From positions 1 to 63,934 of the forward strand of contig CANPZF010000009.1 of NCBI GenBank assembly GCA_947589015.1: a DNA stretch of 63,934 bases. Reading direction: 5' to 3'. A program made the position numbers and the translations under genes. The notes under the pieces were generated by a model, which made no database searches, was not told where the DNA came from, and saw only the letters and a program-made list of their open reading frames with translations. Source of the DNA: an uncultured Clostridia bacterium (GTDB lineage: Bacteria; Bacillota; Clostridia; TANB77; CAG-508). Shown here in pieces: positions 26,593-34,159 of this stretch (position 1 is the first letter of the stretch; every line of letters begins with the position of its first letter).

Positions 26593-28000
26593 TTTCTTCC
26601 TCCTCTGCTTGTACATCTTTTTTAAAATTCTCTAATGACTGATTATAATAGTTTTCGCAGTATTTTTCTGCTACTTCAAATAATTCTTTTGTTTCTTTTC
26701 TTGTAGGCATATATTCATAATATTGTCTATCATCATTATCATTAATTTTAACAACTTCTATTCTTGCTGTATTATTATCCATATTTAAACTTAAATAGCC
26801 ATCATAGTAACATTCATTTTCATTTTCAAATACAGGAAATAATTCATATGCATTACTAAAATATAATTCTAATTTATTTTTATTTACTTCTATTTCTTCT
26901 TCAAATTCTGTTTGTGAAAAATTATTAGCTTCTTTCAATTGTTCAATATGCTCATTATTTATAATTTTTCTTGTAAATTCTTCAGAAAACTCATCTACAT
27001 TATTTTCATTTATGTACCAATTATTTTTTGAAAAGTTTAAACTGTTTAAATTAGATTCAATTTTGCATTTAATATCGAATTTAACATGTTTAACAAAACA
27101 TTGCTTTAATTCTTCATTATCTTCTATTAAAATATTATCTTTTAAATGTTCTCTGGTCTTTTTCTCAATTAAATTATTGTTATCTTCAATGAATTTATCA
27201 ATTATTTCACTTCTATTTAAGTTTAATTTATAGTATTCTGATTCAACACTATTTTTGAAGTTTATTACAAAATCAAATATCATTTTTTGGTATTCTTCTT
27301 TTCCCAATAGATCATATTGCATAATATCTAATTTACCACTTTCTAATTTTTCATAATCAATCTCATCTAAAAATTGATTCATCATAAATTTGGTATTAAC
27401 ATCATTTACTTTGTGTTTTACAATATATCTATTATCATCTTTATCTTTTATCAAATACCAAGCACCTAAAAATCCTTTTGTATATATTTCATAAATTTTA
27501 CTAATATTGTTTGTACTATATAGTTCATTTACTTTGTCATACCATACATTTTCTAAATCACAAGTGCCATAGTATTCTTTTATAAGTTCAACCTTATCTC
27601 TTTTTGTTGAATTGATATATTTTTCTGCATTTGGTGTAAATACATATCCTGGATTATAATCTTTTAGCGATTTTTCTGCATCTTCTAGGCTTAAAAATAG
27701 TTGGTTTTTATCATAAATATATCCATTACTTATATAATCATATTTCTTTTTTTTCATTTCCAAGTAATCAATTTTCATTTGTCCGTTTTCATATATTGTT
27801 GCAAAAACTTTATTATCTTTTATCCATTGATCGAGCCTCCACTCTTTAAATTTATCCCAATTATCATAACTATCGTATAAATCATTAAGAGGCAAGTCTG
27901 GATTTTCTTCTAAGTATTTTTTAACATCTAAATACTCTTGATAACTTAACTTTTCTCCCAACTTACCTCTTATTTTTTGTATTTCAGTTAATAAATCCAT
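26582..28000 (-). CDS. hypothetical protein (472 aa)
   Basis: Begins directly after the stop of the upstream gene. N-terminal helical part with repeated Y-D-x-W-D-K-F segments; the centre has LFLSLEDAEKSLKDYNPGYVF; the C-terminal part ends QAEEEENEQ. No catalytic motif recognised. One of the larger acidic-tailed cargo proteins. Confidence 0.82.
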   Translation of the reverse strand: MDLLTEIQKIRGKLGEKLSYQEYLDVKKYLEENPDLPLNDLYDSYDNWDKFKEWRLDQWIKDNKVFATIYENGQMKIDYLEMKKKKYDYISNGYIYDKNQLFLSLEDAEKSLKDYNPGYVFTPNAEKYINSTKRDKVELIKEYYGTCDLENVWYDKVNELYSTNNISKIYEIYTKGFLGAWYLIKDKDDNRYIVKHKVNDVNTKFMMNQFLDEIDYEKLESGKLDIMQYDLLGKEEYQKMIFDFVINFKNSVESEYYKLNLNRSEIIDKFIEDNNNLIEKKTREHLKDNILIEDNEELKQCFVKHVKFDIKCKIESNLNSLNFSKNNWYINENNVDEFSEEFTRKIINNEHIEQLKEANNFSQTEFEEEIEVNKNKLELYFSNAYELFPVFENENECYYDGYLSLNMDNNTARIEVVKINDNDDRQYYEYMPTRKETKELFEVAEKYCENYYNQSLENFKKDVQAEEEENEQ

Positions 28001-28771
28001 TTACCCTGCGACTTCCTCAGTTTCAGTTTCTTCTTCGACTTGGTCTAATGCTTTATTTTTATCTTGTGCTTCTAATTTTCTACCTTCACAAATCTTAGAA
28101 TAATAGTTATTTGCATAATTAGGATCATTATTGATTTCTTTTGTAAATATATTTACAACTTTTTGACCATTTTCATCTTCGTAGTCTTTTTCTGGCATAT
28201 CATTATATTTTTTTCTAATACTTTCTACTTCTTCTCCTTCTATTCCTTCAGGTAAATATGCCCCTCCAACATTTGTTATTTTTAATGCATCTTCTAATAC
28301 AATTTTATCTTCTACTTTCTTTTCTTTAAAGCAATAAAATGCATCTTCTCTTGTGTCTGATATTGTTGTTACAAAAGATTTATCTCCATATCCATTAGCA
28401 ATATTTGATAATCTATCAACTTTCTCTTGTAGACTTCTAACATATAATGTTTTTGGATGTTCTGGCATTTGTTCCCCTCTTGCTAAAGTTTTAGCATAAA
28501 TTGTTCTATTTACTCTTGCTAAAAATGTTTTGTCTTCAACAGATAATTCTTTTTCCTTTTGTAATTTGGCAAGTGAATTTTTTAGTGGATCAATATGTTG
28601 AATATTATGGTATTTTTCATATCCTGAAACAAAATCTTTCATATCTTGCACGAATTTGTTTATTGATTCAGCTAGTTTTTCCTTATCATTTTTTTCTTCT
28701 TTATTTTTTTCAACCTCTACTTTTATTTCTTCTTTTGTTTCTGTTGTTGTTTTACTCTTTTTATTTGCCAT
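28001..28771 (-). CDS. hypothetical protein with charged termini (256 aa)
   Basis: Strong ribosome binding site (AAGGAGG). The first 30 residues are Lys/Glu/Thr-rich; the centre is a helical domain including FVQDMKDFVSGYEKYHNIQHIDPL and TLARGEQMPEHPKTLYVRSL. Acidic tail EEETETEEVAG. No family recognised. Confidence 0.8.
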   Translation of the reverse strand: MANKKSKTTTETKEEIKVEVEKNKEEKNDKEKLAESINKFVQDMKDFVSGYEKYHNIQHIDPLKNSLAKLQKEKELSVEDKTFLARVNRTIYAKTLARGEQMPEHPKTLYVRSLQEKVDRLSNIANGYGDKSFVTTISDTREDAFYCFKEKKVEDKIVLEDALKITNVGGAYLPEGIEGEEVESIRKKYNDMPEKDYEDENGQKVVNIFTKEINNDPNYANNYYSKICEGRKLEAQDKNKALDQVEEETETEEVAG

Positions 28772-28787
28772 TTTATTTTCCTCCTTT

Positions 28788-29858
28788 TCAAATTATAAAC
28801 TCAATAAATTTATTGTTTATTGTGATAGGTTTAGAAATGTTTTCTACTTTTACATAGACTACTTTTCCTTTTAATTGTTCATATATTTTATTGCTAAGTT
28901 TTAAACTATACATATTACTATCTATTTTATGATTAAATTTGGTTATATCTAAAATATTTTTCTCTTTAGATGATAGTTTGAAACTTCCCAACATTCTATA
29001 TCCAGAATTTGTTTTGTTATATACAATTGCATTTTTATTTAATAATATAAATAGCATCGTTACTAATCCTATTCCTAGTCCACTTATAATTATTGTAGGA
29101 ACAATTATATTATTTTCATCTTTTTCTTCTTCAATAATTGGTTGTGAAACTTCTTTTTTCTCATATAAAGCGGTATATGTATATTCTTTTTCAATATTTG
29201 CTACATTTCCTTTATAAGTAACTGTAACTTCATATGTGTTTGGATTACTTATAGCAACAATAGTTTGATATAGCATTGTTCCTTTATATGTTTTAGGAAC
29301 TTCTTGATTGTCAATTATTTCAACTTGATCTACTTGCCAATCTACATTAATTAAATAATATTTTTGACCTTCTACAGTAATTTCTTTTTTTATATTGTCT
29401 AAATCATTTTTTGAGTAATTAGTAAAGTCAATTTTCTTTTCTCTTAATTCTTGATATTGCCCATGACTTATTGTATTTATGTTTATGTTTGTAATTGGAA
29501 TCTCACCTTTATATTCATTATCTTCGTATGTATAAGTTTTTCCAAAATAATTTTTGATGTATTCTTGGTTGTTTGTTTTTAATGTTGCTTTCTTTTCTTC
29601 TGTTACTTCTTTTGTTTCATCTGCATTTAATTCTTTTTCAATACTTGCAACTTTATATTCTTCTCCTTCAACAATTATGTTATGATTTAACAATTCAATA
29701 GCTTCATTTTCTTCTGATAATGTTGCTATAATACTTTTTTTGTAGTCTTCCCCACTTTCTTTTAATGGATTTTCTACATATGCTTTTACATTACTAGATT
29801 GCAATATTGTTAGAATTAACAGAGATGTTCCCACCAATAGATTTTTTTTAATTTTCAC
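28788..29858 (-). CDS. exported surface protein with C-terminal membrane segment (356 aa)
   Basis: GTG start at 29858 with TAGGAGG; the longer frame starts upstream of this signal. Cleavable signal peptide (KKNLLVGTSLLILTILQSSNVKA), an external beta-rich domain with repeated TVTYKGNVA-like strands, a membrane segment near residues 248-268 (IVPTIIISGLGIGLVTMLFILL) and an intracellular C-terminal domain of about 85 residues. First gene of its operon behind P4. It could sense or shape the surface; family not recognised. Confidence 0.8.
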   Translation of the reverse strand: MKIKKNLLVGTSLLILTILQSSNVKAYVENPLKESGEDYKKSIIATLSEENEAIELLNHNIIVEGEEYKVASIEKELNADETKEVTEEKKATLKTNNQEYIKNYFGKTYTYEDNEYKGEIPITNININTISHGQYQELREKKIDFTNYSKNDLDNIKKEITVEGQKYYLINVDWQVDQVEIIDNQEVPKTYKGTMLYQTIVAISNPNTYEVTVTYKGNVANIEKEYTYTALYEKKEVSQPIIEEEKDENNIIVPTIIISGLGIGLVTMLFILLNKNAIVYNKTNSGYRMLGSFKLSSKEKNILDITKFNHKIDSNMYSLKLSNKIYEQLKGKVVYVKVENISKPITINNKFIEFII

Positions 29859-29888
29859 ATTTAATCCTCCTATCTTAAATTTATTTGC

Positions 29889-29921
29889 AAAAAAAGAAAG
29901 TGTCAAAACTAACACTTTCTT
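29889..29921 (-). terminator. leader hairpin after promoter P4
   Basis: AAGAAAGTGTTAGTTTTGACACTTTCTTTTTTT: 10-bp stem and seven T's, beginning at about the expected transcription start of P4. Confidence 0.85.
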
Positions 29922-29929
29922 GCATTACC

Positions 29930-29976
29930 ATCATATTATTTAATTATATATATTTCAATTCCCAATTTTTTCCCTA
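29930..29976 (-). promoter_or_regulatory. element promoter P4 with GGGAA-repeat operator
   Basis: -35 TTGAAA (29953-29958), 17-bp spacer, -10 TATGAT (29930-29935); operator TAGGGAAAAAATTGGGAATTG (29956-29976). Drives the operon ending with the sortase. Confidence 0.88.
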
Positions 29977-30032
29977 TTATTATTATGAAATCTTTTTTTT
30001 ATCTTGATTTTATTATTTAACTTATGCTATAA

Positions 30033-30299
30033 TTATTCTATATCTTTTTTATCTTCTGAATTATCCTCAATGTCCATAAAAATTGGATCATTGAAAAATT
30101 CCATTAGGTTCGTATCAAGTCCTTCTAATAAATGAAGTAAAGTAGGTAAACGAGGTAAGTTATTTCTTTCTGATCCTAGTAAAGCATTTATAGTAGATTT
30201 TGGTACACCTGTTGTTTTGTATAATTCCCATAAAGAAGATAAACCTTTTTTATGCACAAAGTATTCAATTCTAATTCTAATAGCCTCATTGAGTAGCAT
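30033..30299 (-). CDS. Xre-type HTH regulator (88 aa)
   Basis: Small DNA-binding protein: helix-turn-helix at about residues 20-45 (LWELYKTTGVPKSTINALL) and a family ending LMEFFNDPIF. It is similar in layout to the protein at 50796-51053 (MLLN-AI-R/L start, FFNDP near residue 70). It is divergent from pglC; two palindromes lie between them (30329-30341, 30346-30391), the first overlapping its likely -10 (TATACT), so it probably autoregulates and may control the plus-strand pair. Confidence 0.82.
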   Translation of the reverse strand: MLLNEAIRIRIEYFVHKKGLSSLWELYKTTGVPKSTINALLGSERNNLPRLPTLLHLLEGLDTNLMEFFNDPIFMDIEDNSEDKKDIE

Positions 30300-30328
30300 A
30301 AAAAATCACCTCTTTTTATTAATAATTA

Positions 30329-30341
30329 GCTATAGTATAGC
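30329..30341. promoter_or_regulatory. GCTATA-g-TATAGC palindrome, probable operator
   Basis: A 13-bp perfect inverted repeat overlapping the likely -10 of the HTH gene. The same half-site (GCTATA/TATAGC) is at the heart of the 46-bp palindrome 20 bp away, which suggests two binding sites for one regulator. Confidence 0.55.
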
Positions 30342-30345
30342 AATT

Positions 30346-30391
30346 TTTTTTACAATAATAGGCTATATTTATAGCCTATTATTGTAAAAAA
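30346..30391. promoter_or_regulatory. 46-bp perfect palindrome between divergent genes
   Basis: 22-bp arms (TTTTTTACAATAATAGGCTA onwards) with two unpaired central bases. Placed upstream of both divergent genes, it is not an ordinary terminator for either. It could be an extended operator or a cruciform, or it could attenuate the pglC transcript if that begins further upstream. Confidence 0.65.
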
Positions 30392-30430
30392 TATTTCAAT
30401 AAAGTATGAATAAGGAGGAGATATTTTAAA

Positions 30431-31057
30431 TTGTACAAGAAATTTTTCAAAAGGTTGTTTGATTTAATATTCAGCTTTATTGCATTAATTATATTTATGC
30501 CAATTATGATTATTTTATACTTAATAATTAGATTAAATTTGGGAAAGCCAGTTATTTTTAAGCAAAAAAGACCTGGTATGAATGAAAAAATTTTTACTTT
30601 ATATAAATTTAGAACTATGACAAATCAAAAAGATAAAAATGGTAATTTATTACCTGATGAAAAGAGATTAACACATTTGGGAAATTTTTTAAGACATACT
30701 AGTTTAGATGAATTACCTGAATTAATTAATATTTTAAAAGGTGATATGTCAATTGTAGGTCCTAGACCTCTGTTAGTAGAATATCTTCCACTATATAGTG
30801 ATGCTCAAAAAATTAGACATACTGTAAGACCAGGTCTTACAGGTCTCGCACAAGTAAATGGTCGAAATTCTATTTCTTGGGAAGAAAAGTTTTCAAATGA
30901 TATAAAATATGTGCAAAATATTTCATTTTTAACTGATATTAAAATAATAATTAGAACAATAAGTTTAGTTTTTAAGCAAGAAGGAATTTCTGATAATGAT
31001 ACTCCTACTATGCAAAAATTTAAAGGAATGGAGAAAGTTAAATGTTTAAAAAAGTAG
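30431..31057 (+). CDS. pglC: undecaprenyl-phosphate glycosyl-1-phosphate transferase, PglC type (208 aa)
   Basis: Small monotopic phosphoglycosyl transferase starting a lipid-linked glycan at the inner membrane face. N-terminal membrane helix (LFDLIFSFIALIIFMPIMII), then FKQKRPG, YKFRTM, TSLDELPELINIL, GDMSIVGPRPL and RPGLTGLAQVNG, the standard motifs including the catalytic Asp-Glu pair (DELPE). TTG start at 30431 with AAGGAGGAG ten bases upstream. Overlaps the next gene by 16 nt. Opposite in direction to nearly all element genes. Confidence 0.93.
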   Translation: MYKKFFKRLFDLIFSFIALIIFMPIMIILYLIIRLNLGKPVIFKQKRPGMNEKIFTLYKFRTMTNQKDKNGNLLPDEKRLTHLGNFLRHTSLDELPELINILKGDMSIVGPRPLLVEYLPLYSDAQKIRHTVRPGLTGLAQVNGRNSISWEEKFSNDIKYVQNISFLTDIKIIIRTISLVFKQEGISDNDTPTMQKFKGMEKVKCLKK

Positions 31058-31698
31058 TAATTATTGGAGCAGGTGGACATGCCAAAGTTATAGCAGACAT
31101 TATTGAAAAGTCTGGAGATATTATATATGGTTTTTTAGATGACAATTTACCAACTAATACAATTGTTGCAAATAATAAAAAATGGAAAGTAATTGGAAAA
31201 TCTGATATGAGATTTTCTCTTGCCAGTATGCATAAAAATTTATCGTTCATTATTGCAATAGGAAATAATTATGTACGAAAAATGATTTCTCAAAAAGATT
31301 CAAAAGATATAAAGTATTATACTGCTATACATCCTTCTGCTAATATTGGTGCAAATACATCTATTGGTGAAGGAAGTGTAGTTATGGCAAATGTTTGTAT
31401 TAACTCATCTGCTAAAGTTGGTAAACATTGTATTTTAAATACTGCTTCAGTTATAGAACATGATAATGTTATAGGAGATTTCGTTCATATTTCACCTAAT
31501 GCTACTTTATGTGGTACTGTAACAGTTGGGGATCTTACTCATATAGGAGCTGGTGCAACTATAAAAAATAATATAACAATATCCGATAATAGTATAATAG
31601 GAGCTGGTGCTGTTGTAGTTAAAAATATTCAAGAAGACGGAACTTATATTGGTGTTCCTGCTAAAATACTAGATAAGGATAAACAAAAAATTGGATAG
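31042..31698 (+). CDS. pglD: sugar O/N-acyltransferase, PglD type (218 aa)
   Basis: N-terminal Rossmann-like half (VVIIGAGGHAKVIADII) and C-terminal left-handed beta helix with hexapeptide repeats (IHPSANIGANTSIGEGSVV onward), as in PglD/NeuD acetyltransferases. The acceptor is probably an amino sugar for the PglC substrate. The two genes form a minimal pair; no aminotransferase, dehydratase or flippase is nearby, so they must feed into host glycan synthesis. Confidence 0.93.
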   Translation: MFKKVVIIGAGGHAKVIADIIEKSGDIIYGFLDDNLPTNTIVANNKKWKVIGKSDMRFSLASMHKNLSFIIAIGNNYVRKMISQKDSKDIKYYTAIHPSANIGANTSIGEGSVVMANVCINSSAKVGKHCILNTASVIEHDNVIGDFVHISPNATLCGTVTVGDLTHIGAGATIKNNITISDNSIIGAGAVVVKNIQEDGTYIGVPAKILDKDKQKIG

Positions 31699-31702
31699 CA
31701 AA

Positions 31703-31740
31703 TATAAAAGAAGTATCTATTTTGGATACTTCCTTTTATA
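31703..31740. terminator. bidirectional terminator between convergent genes
   Basis: AAAAGAAGTATC / GATACTTCCTTTT stem with A- and T-runs on each side, between the convergent pglD and ADP-ribosyltransferase-like genes. Confidence 0.85.
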
Positions 31741-31744
31741 TTTA

Positions 31745-32560
31745 TTATTCAGATATTTTTTCTAAAAATGTTCCTAATGAAATTGTTTCTCCAGATGGGA
31801 AAAACAAATTATATTTTGATTTATATTTTCCTCTACTTTGGTAACTTTTATATAATTCTTCTGCTAATTTTTCAGATGGTATTACCCCATTATCTACAAG
31901 TGTTTGTAATACATATGTTGATGCTTGAATAACATAATCTGTATTAACTGTTCCTACATTAATATCAGAAAAATCAATATTATCATTTATTTTACTTTTT
32001 GATATTTTTTCAAGCTCAAATATTTTTTTATAATCTACTATTACTTCCTTTTCATTACAAGCTGTTTGATCCAAATAACATAGTATATCTTTTTTCTTGA
32101 TTTTTGCTTTGAATACAGCTCCTTTTGATTCATATTTTTTATAAAACCAAATTGCTCTATTATAATCTATTGTCCATGATATAGCATTATGATAATCTTT
32201 TATATTACTTCCCCTATAAATAGTAACTATTTCAGGTAGTTTTATATATTCTTCATAATCTTTTCCCATTAGTTTTCTTTTATCTGCTTTTTTGAACAAT
32301 TCTAAAATTTCATCTAATGACATTTTTGGTTTTTCTGAATTTATTCCTGAAGTTTTAGTGTAAGCATATTTCAAACTCAAACAATAATCTTTATCATTTA
32401 AGAATTTACTTATTTCTTTAAATATAAATAATCTATATTCAGGTAATATCATTTGAATCATAATAAATAAGTCATCTGTATTATAATCAAATTTTGAATC
32501 TATGTATTTTTTGTAATTGGTTGAAATATGATTAATTGCTTCTTTTATATTACTTTTCAT
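31745..32560 (-). CDS. ADP-ribosyltransferase-like protein (271 aa)
   Basis: Start ATG 32560 after AAGGAAT. Residues about 115-190 show the R-S-E layout of ADP-ribosyltransferases: VTIYRGS (Arg), AISWTIDYNRAIWFYKKY (the S-T-S strand written SWT), GAVFKAKIKKKDIL and NEKEVIVD (catalytic Glu). The YRG...SWT...EVIV pattern occurs in phage and mobile-element enzymes that modify host proteins or act in defence. N-terminal helical domain of unknown role. It follows a 60-aa partner gene under promoter P5. Activity and target are inference. Confidence 0.7.
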   Translation of the reverse strand: MKSNIKEAINHISTNYKKYIDSKFDYNTDDLFIMIQMILPEYRLFIFKEISKFLNDKDYCLSLKYAYTKTSGINSEKPKMSLDEILELFKKADKRKLMGKDYEEYIKLPEIVTIYRGSNIKDYHNAISWTIDYNRAIWFYKKYESKGAVFKAKIKKKDILCYLDQTACNEKEVIVDYKKIFELEKISKSKINDNIDFSDINVGTVNTDYVIQASTYVLQTLVDNGVIPSEKLAEELYKSYQSRGKYKSKYNLFFPSGETISLGTFLEKISE

Positions 32561-32615
32561 TTTTCCATTCCTTTTTATATTATCTTTTATATTATAATAC
32601 AAAAAGGCTTAATTA

Positions 32616-32798
32616 TCAACTTATATCACTTTTTTTCAATACATATTCGTCTATGTTGTATTCATAAATTTCAGTTATTTCTTTTCTTTTACCCTTATCG
32701 TCAACTATTTCTACCTTATATTTATCATCTATTATTGCTAAAATTGTTGCTTTATCTCCGTTATTTAATTTTACAACATCAAACTGTTTATATTTCAT
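32616..32798 (-). CDS. small SH3/KOW-like protein (60 aa)
   Basis: Beta-barrel-like pattern FDVVKLNNGDKATILAI ... YKVEIVDDKGKRKEIT, as in small DUF4926-like proteins. Encoded directly before the ADP-ribosyltransferase-like gene under the same promoter; it may be an antitoxin or specificity partner, but that is only suggested by the pairing. Confidence 0.7.
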   Translation of the reverse strand: MKYKQFDVVKLNNGDKATILAIIDDKYKVEIVDDKGKRKEITEIYEYNIDEYVLKKSDIS

Positions 32799-32892
32799 TT
32801 TATTCTACCTTTCCACTTTTAGTAAGATTATGATTTTCCATATTCTAAATAACTTTATATATAATATCATAAGTAACCTTAATTATCAATTT

Positions 32893-32924
32893 AAAAAGAA
32901 GACATCTTTTATCGGATGTCTTCT
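32893..32924 (-). terminator. leader hairpin downstream of promoter P5
   Basis: AGAAGACATC / GATGTCTTCTTTTT with an eight-base loop, about 70 bases after the expected transcription start (further than in the other leaders). Confidence 0.8.
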
Positions 32925-33002
32925 ACTAAAAAATAAATGAAAGGAGAGATATTCTTTGATAGAATATATAAAACTACTCAAGAATAATTTTGGAATATCT
33001 AT

Positions 33003-33050
33003 ATTATATATTCGACTTTTTGAAAAAACAATTCCCTTTTTTTTCCCTTA
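33003..33050 (-). promoter_or_regulatory. element promoter P5 with GGGAA-repeat operator
   Basis: -35 TTGTTT (33026-33031), 17-bp spacer, -10 TATAAT (33003-33008); operator AAGGGAAAAAAAAGGGAATTG (33029-33049). Drives the small-protein/ADP-ribosyltransferase pair. Confidence 0.85.
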
Positions 33051-33057
33051 TTAGTTT

Positions 33058-33219
33058 TTATAAAATCTCTTCTTCTTGTTCTTCTCTATCTTCCAAATAC
33101 TCTTCTGGTTCTTGTAAAAGTTTATTTTTCAAAAAATCATCAAATTCATTTTGATTTGATAAAACACTCTTTTTAGTTGTTCTTTCAAATTCATTACTAA
33201 AATTATCTATATACTTCAT
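33058..33219 (-). CDS. hypothetical acidic-tailed protein (53 aa, start uncertain)
   Basis: The open frame reaches 33273 (71 aa), overlapping the upstream gene by 71 nt. The ATG at 33219 (MKYIDNFSNEF), 17 nt inside the upstream gene, has GGA near it and is my choice. Contains a KNKLLQEPEEYLEDREEQ segment and ends EEEIL. Last gene of the VirB4 operon. No family recognised. Confidence 0.6.
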   Translation of the reverse strand: MKYIDNFSNEFERTTKKSVLSNQNEFDDFLKNKLLQEPEEYLEDREEQEEEIL

Positions 33220-33574
33220 ATATTCCAATGGAGTGTTTTTCTGCATATTGCATAAATATTTTATATCTTTCATTAATTTCTTGTTTTATTTCTCTTGGTT
33301 CATTTAAAATCGTTATATATTCTTTATATTTATCTGATATTTCTCTTTTCTTTATGAAAGAATCGAAACATTCATCTAAAAACATCTTTTTATATCCATT
33401 TAAATCATTTATATTTATTTTATTTCCATTTAGATCCTCCAAATAATATGCTAAACCATTATTTTCTTGTAAAGTATAATATACTTGAAATCCTTCTAAA
33501 TTTTTTATTGCATTTTCAGGGATTTTACCTTTAAATCCTTTTATATCATTTATTAGGTAGGTTGTCGTTCTCAT
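33203..33574 (-). CDS. hypothetical protein (123 aa)
   Basis: Soluble; starts MRTTTYLINDIKGFKGKIPENA, a YxYY-strand pattern in the centre and a helical end IGIYEVYR without acidic tail. The frame of the next gene overlaps it, so a fused ancestor with a later frame change is possible, but no CGG is present at the overlap. Confidence 0.72.
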   Translation of the reverse strand: MRTTTYLINDIKGFKGKIPENAIKNLEGFQVYYTLQENNGLAYYLEDLNGNKININDLNGYKKMFLDECFDSFIKKREISDKYKEYITILNEPREIKQEINERYKIFMQYAEKHSIGIYEVYR

Positions 33575-33578
33575 AGAT

Positions 33579-33848
33579 TTAATTACTCCTTCCCAATTCT
33601 ATGTTTTCTTGATTTTCTTTATATGCTGCATATTTTTCTAATGTTTCTTGTATATTTTGATCTATTAATTTGTTAAAATAATTATCATCATATAATTCCA
33701 TTACTATTTTATCTAAATCATCATCATTTAATTTATCAATATGATATTCTTCAGGTGATTCATACGAGGCTATTATATCTTGTAATAATTCCTTATGATA
33801 CTTATAAAATAATGATTCTCTTATTTTCCTATTTATATTTTCACTCAT
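33579..33848 (-). CDS. hypothetical protein (89 aa)
   Basis: Small, helical, acidic in the middle (DKLNDDDLDKIVMELYDDN). Lies between a membrane protein and two small genes at the end of the VirB4 operon. No family recognised. Confidence 0.75.
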   Translation of the reverse strand: MSENINRKIRESLFYKYHKELLQDIIASYESPEEYHIDKLNDDDLDKIVMELYDDNYFNKLIDQNIQETLEKYAAYKENQENIELGRSN

Positions 33849-33855
33849 TAATATA

Positions 33856-34140
33856 TCACCATCCTATATAATTCAAAATATAATTTAACAAGTCTTTATT
33901 TAATACTACTGTTGCTCCAATAGTTACTAAAACTATTATAACTATGATTACTATTAGTTTTAGAATTTTCGTTATCATATCTAAGATTAATGAAAAACTT
34001 TTTATTAGTTTATTTGAATTTTGATTTACAATAATAGTTTTATCGTCATTTGATAAATTATATTTTTGAATTGTTTTCTTGTCTTTTTCCTTTTGTTTCT
34101 TTTCTTGTAAATATGCTTTGTATAATGTGTTCTTTTCCAT
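33856..34140 (-). CDS. small membrane protein (94 aa)
   Basis: Charged N-terminal half (KAYLQEKKQKEKDKKTIQKY) and a C-terminal membrane segment (ILKLIVIIVIIVLVTIGATVV). Tail-anchored topology with the charged part in the cytoplasm is likely. Its place in the T4SS operon suggests an accessory of the mating channel. Confidence 0.78.
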   Translation of the reverse strand: MEKNTLYKAYLQEKKQKEKDKKTIQKYNLSNDDKTIIVNQNSNKLIKSFSLILDMITKILKLIVIIVIIVLVTIGATVVLNKDLLNYILNYIGW

Positions 34141-34159
34141 AATTAATTCATTCCTTTTA

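Noticed and set aside
30346..30391. Terminator between the HTH and pglC genes
   Set aside because: The genes are divergent, so neither needs a terminator there; operator or cruciform is more likely.
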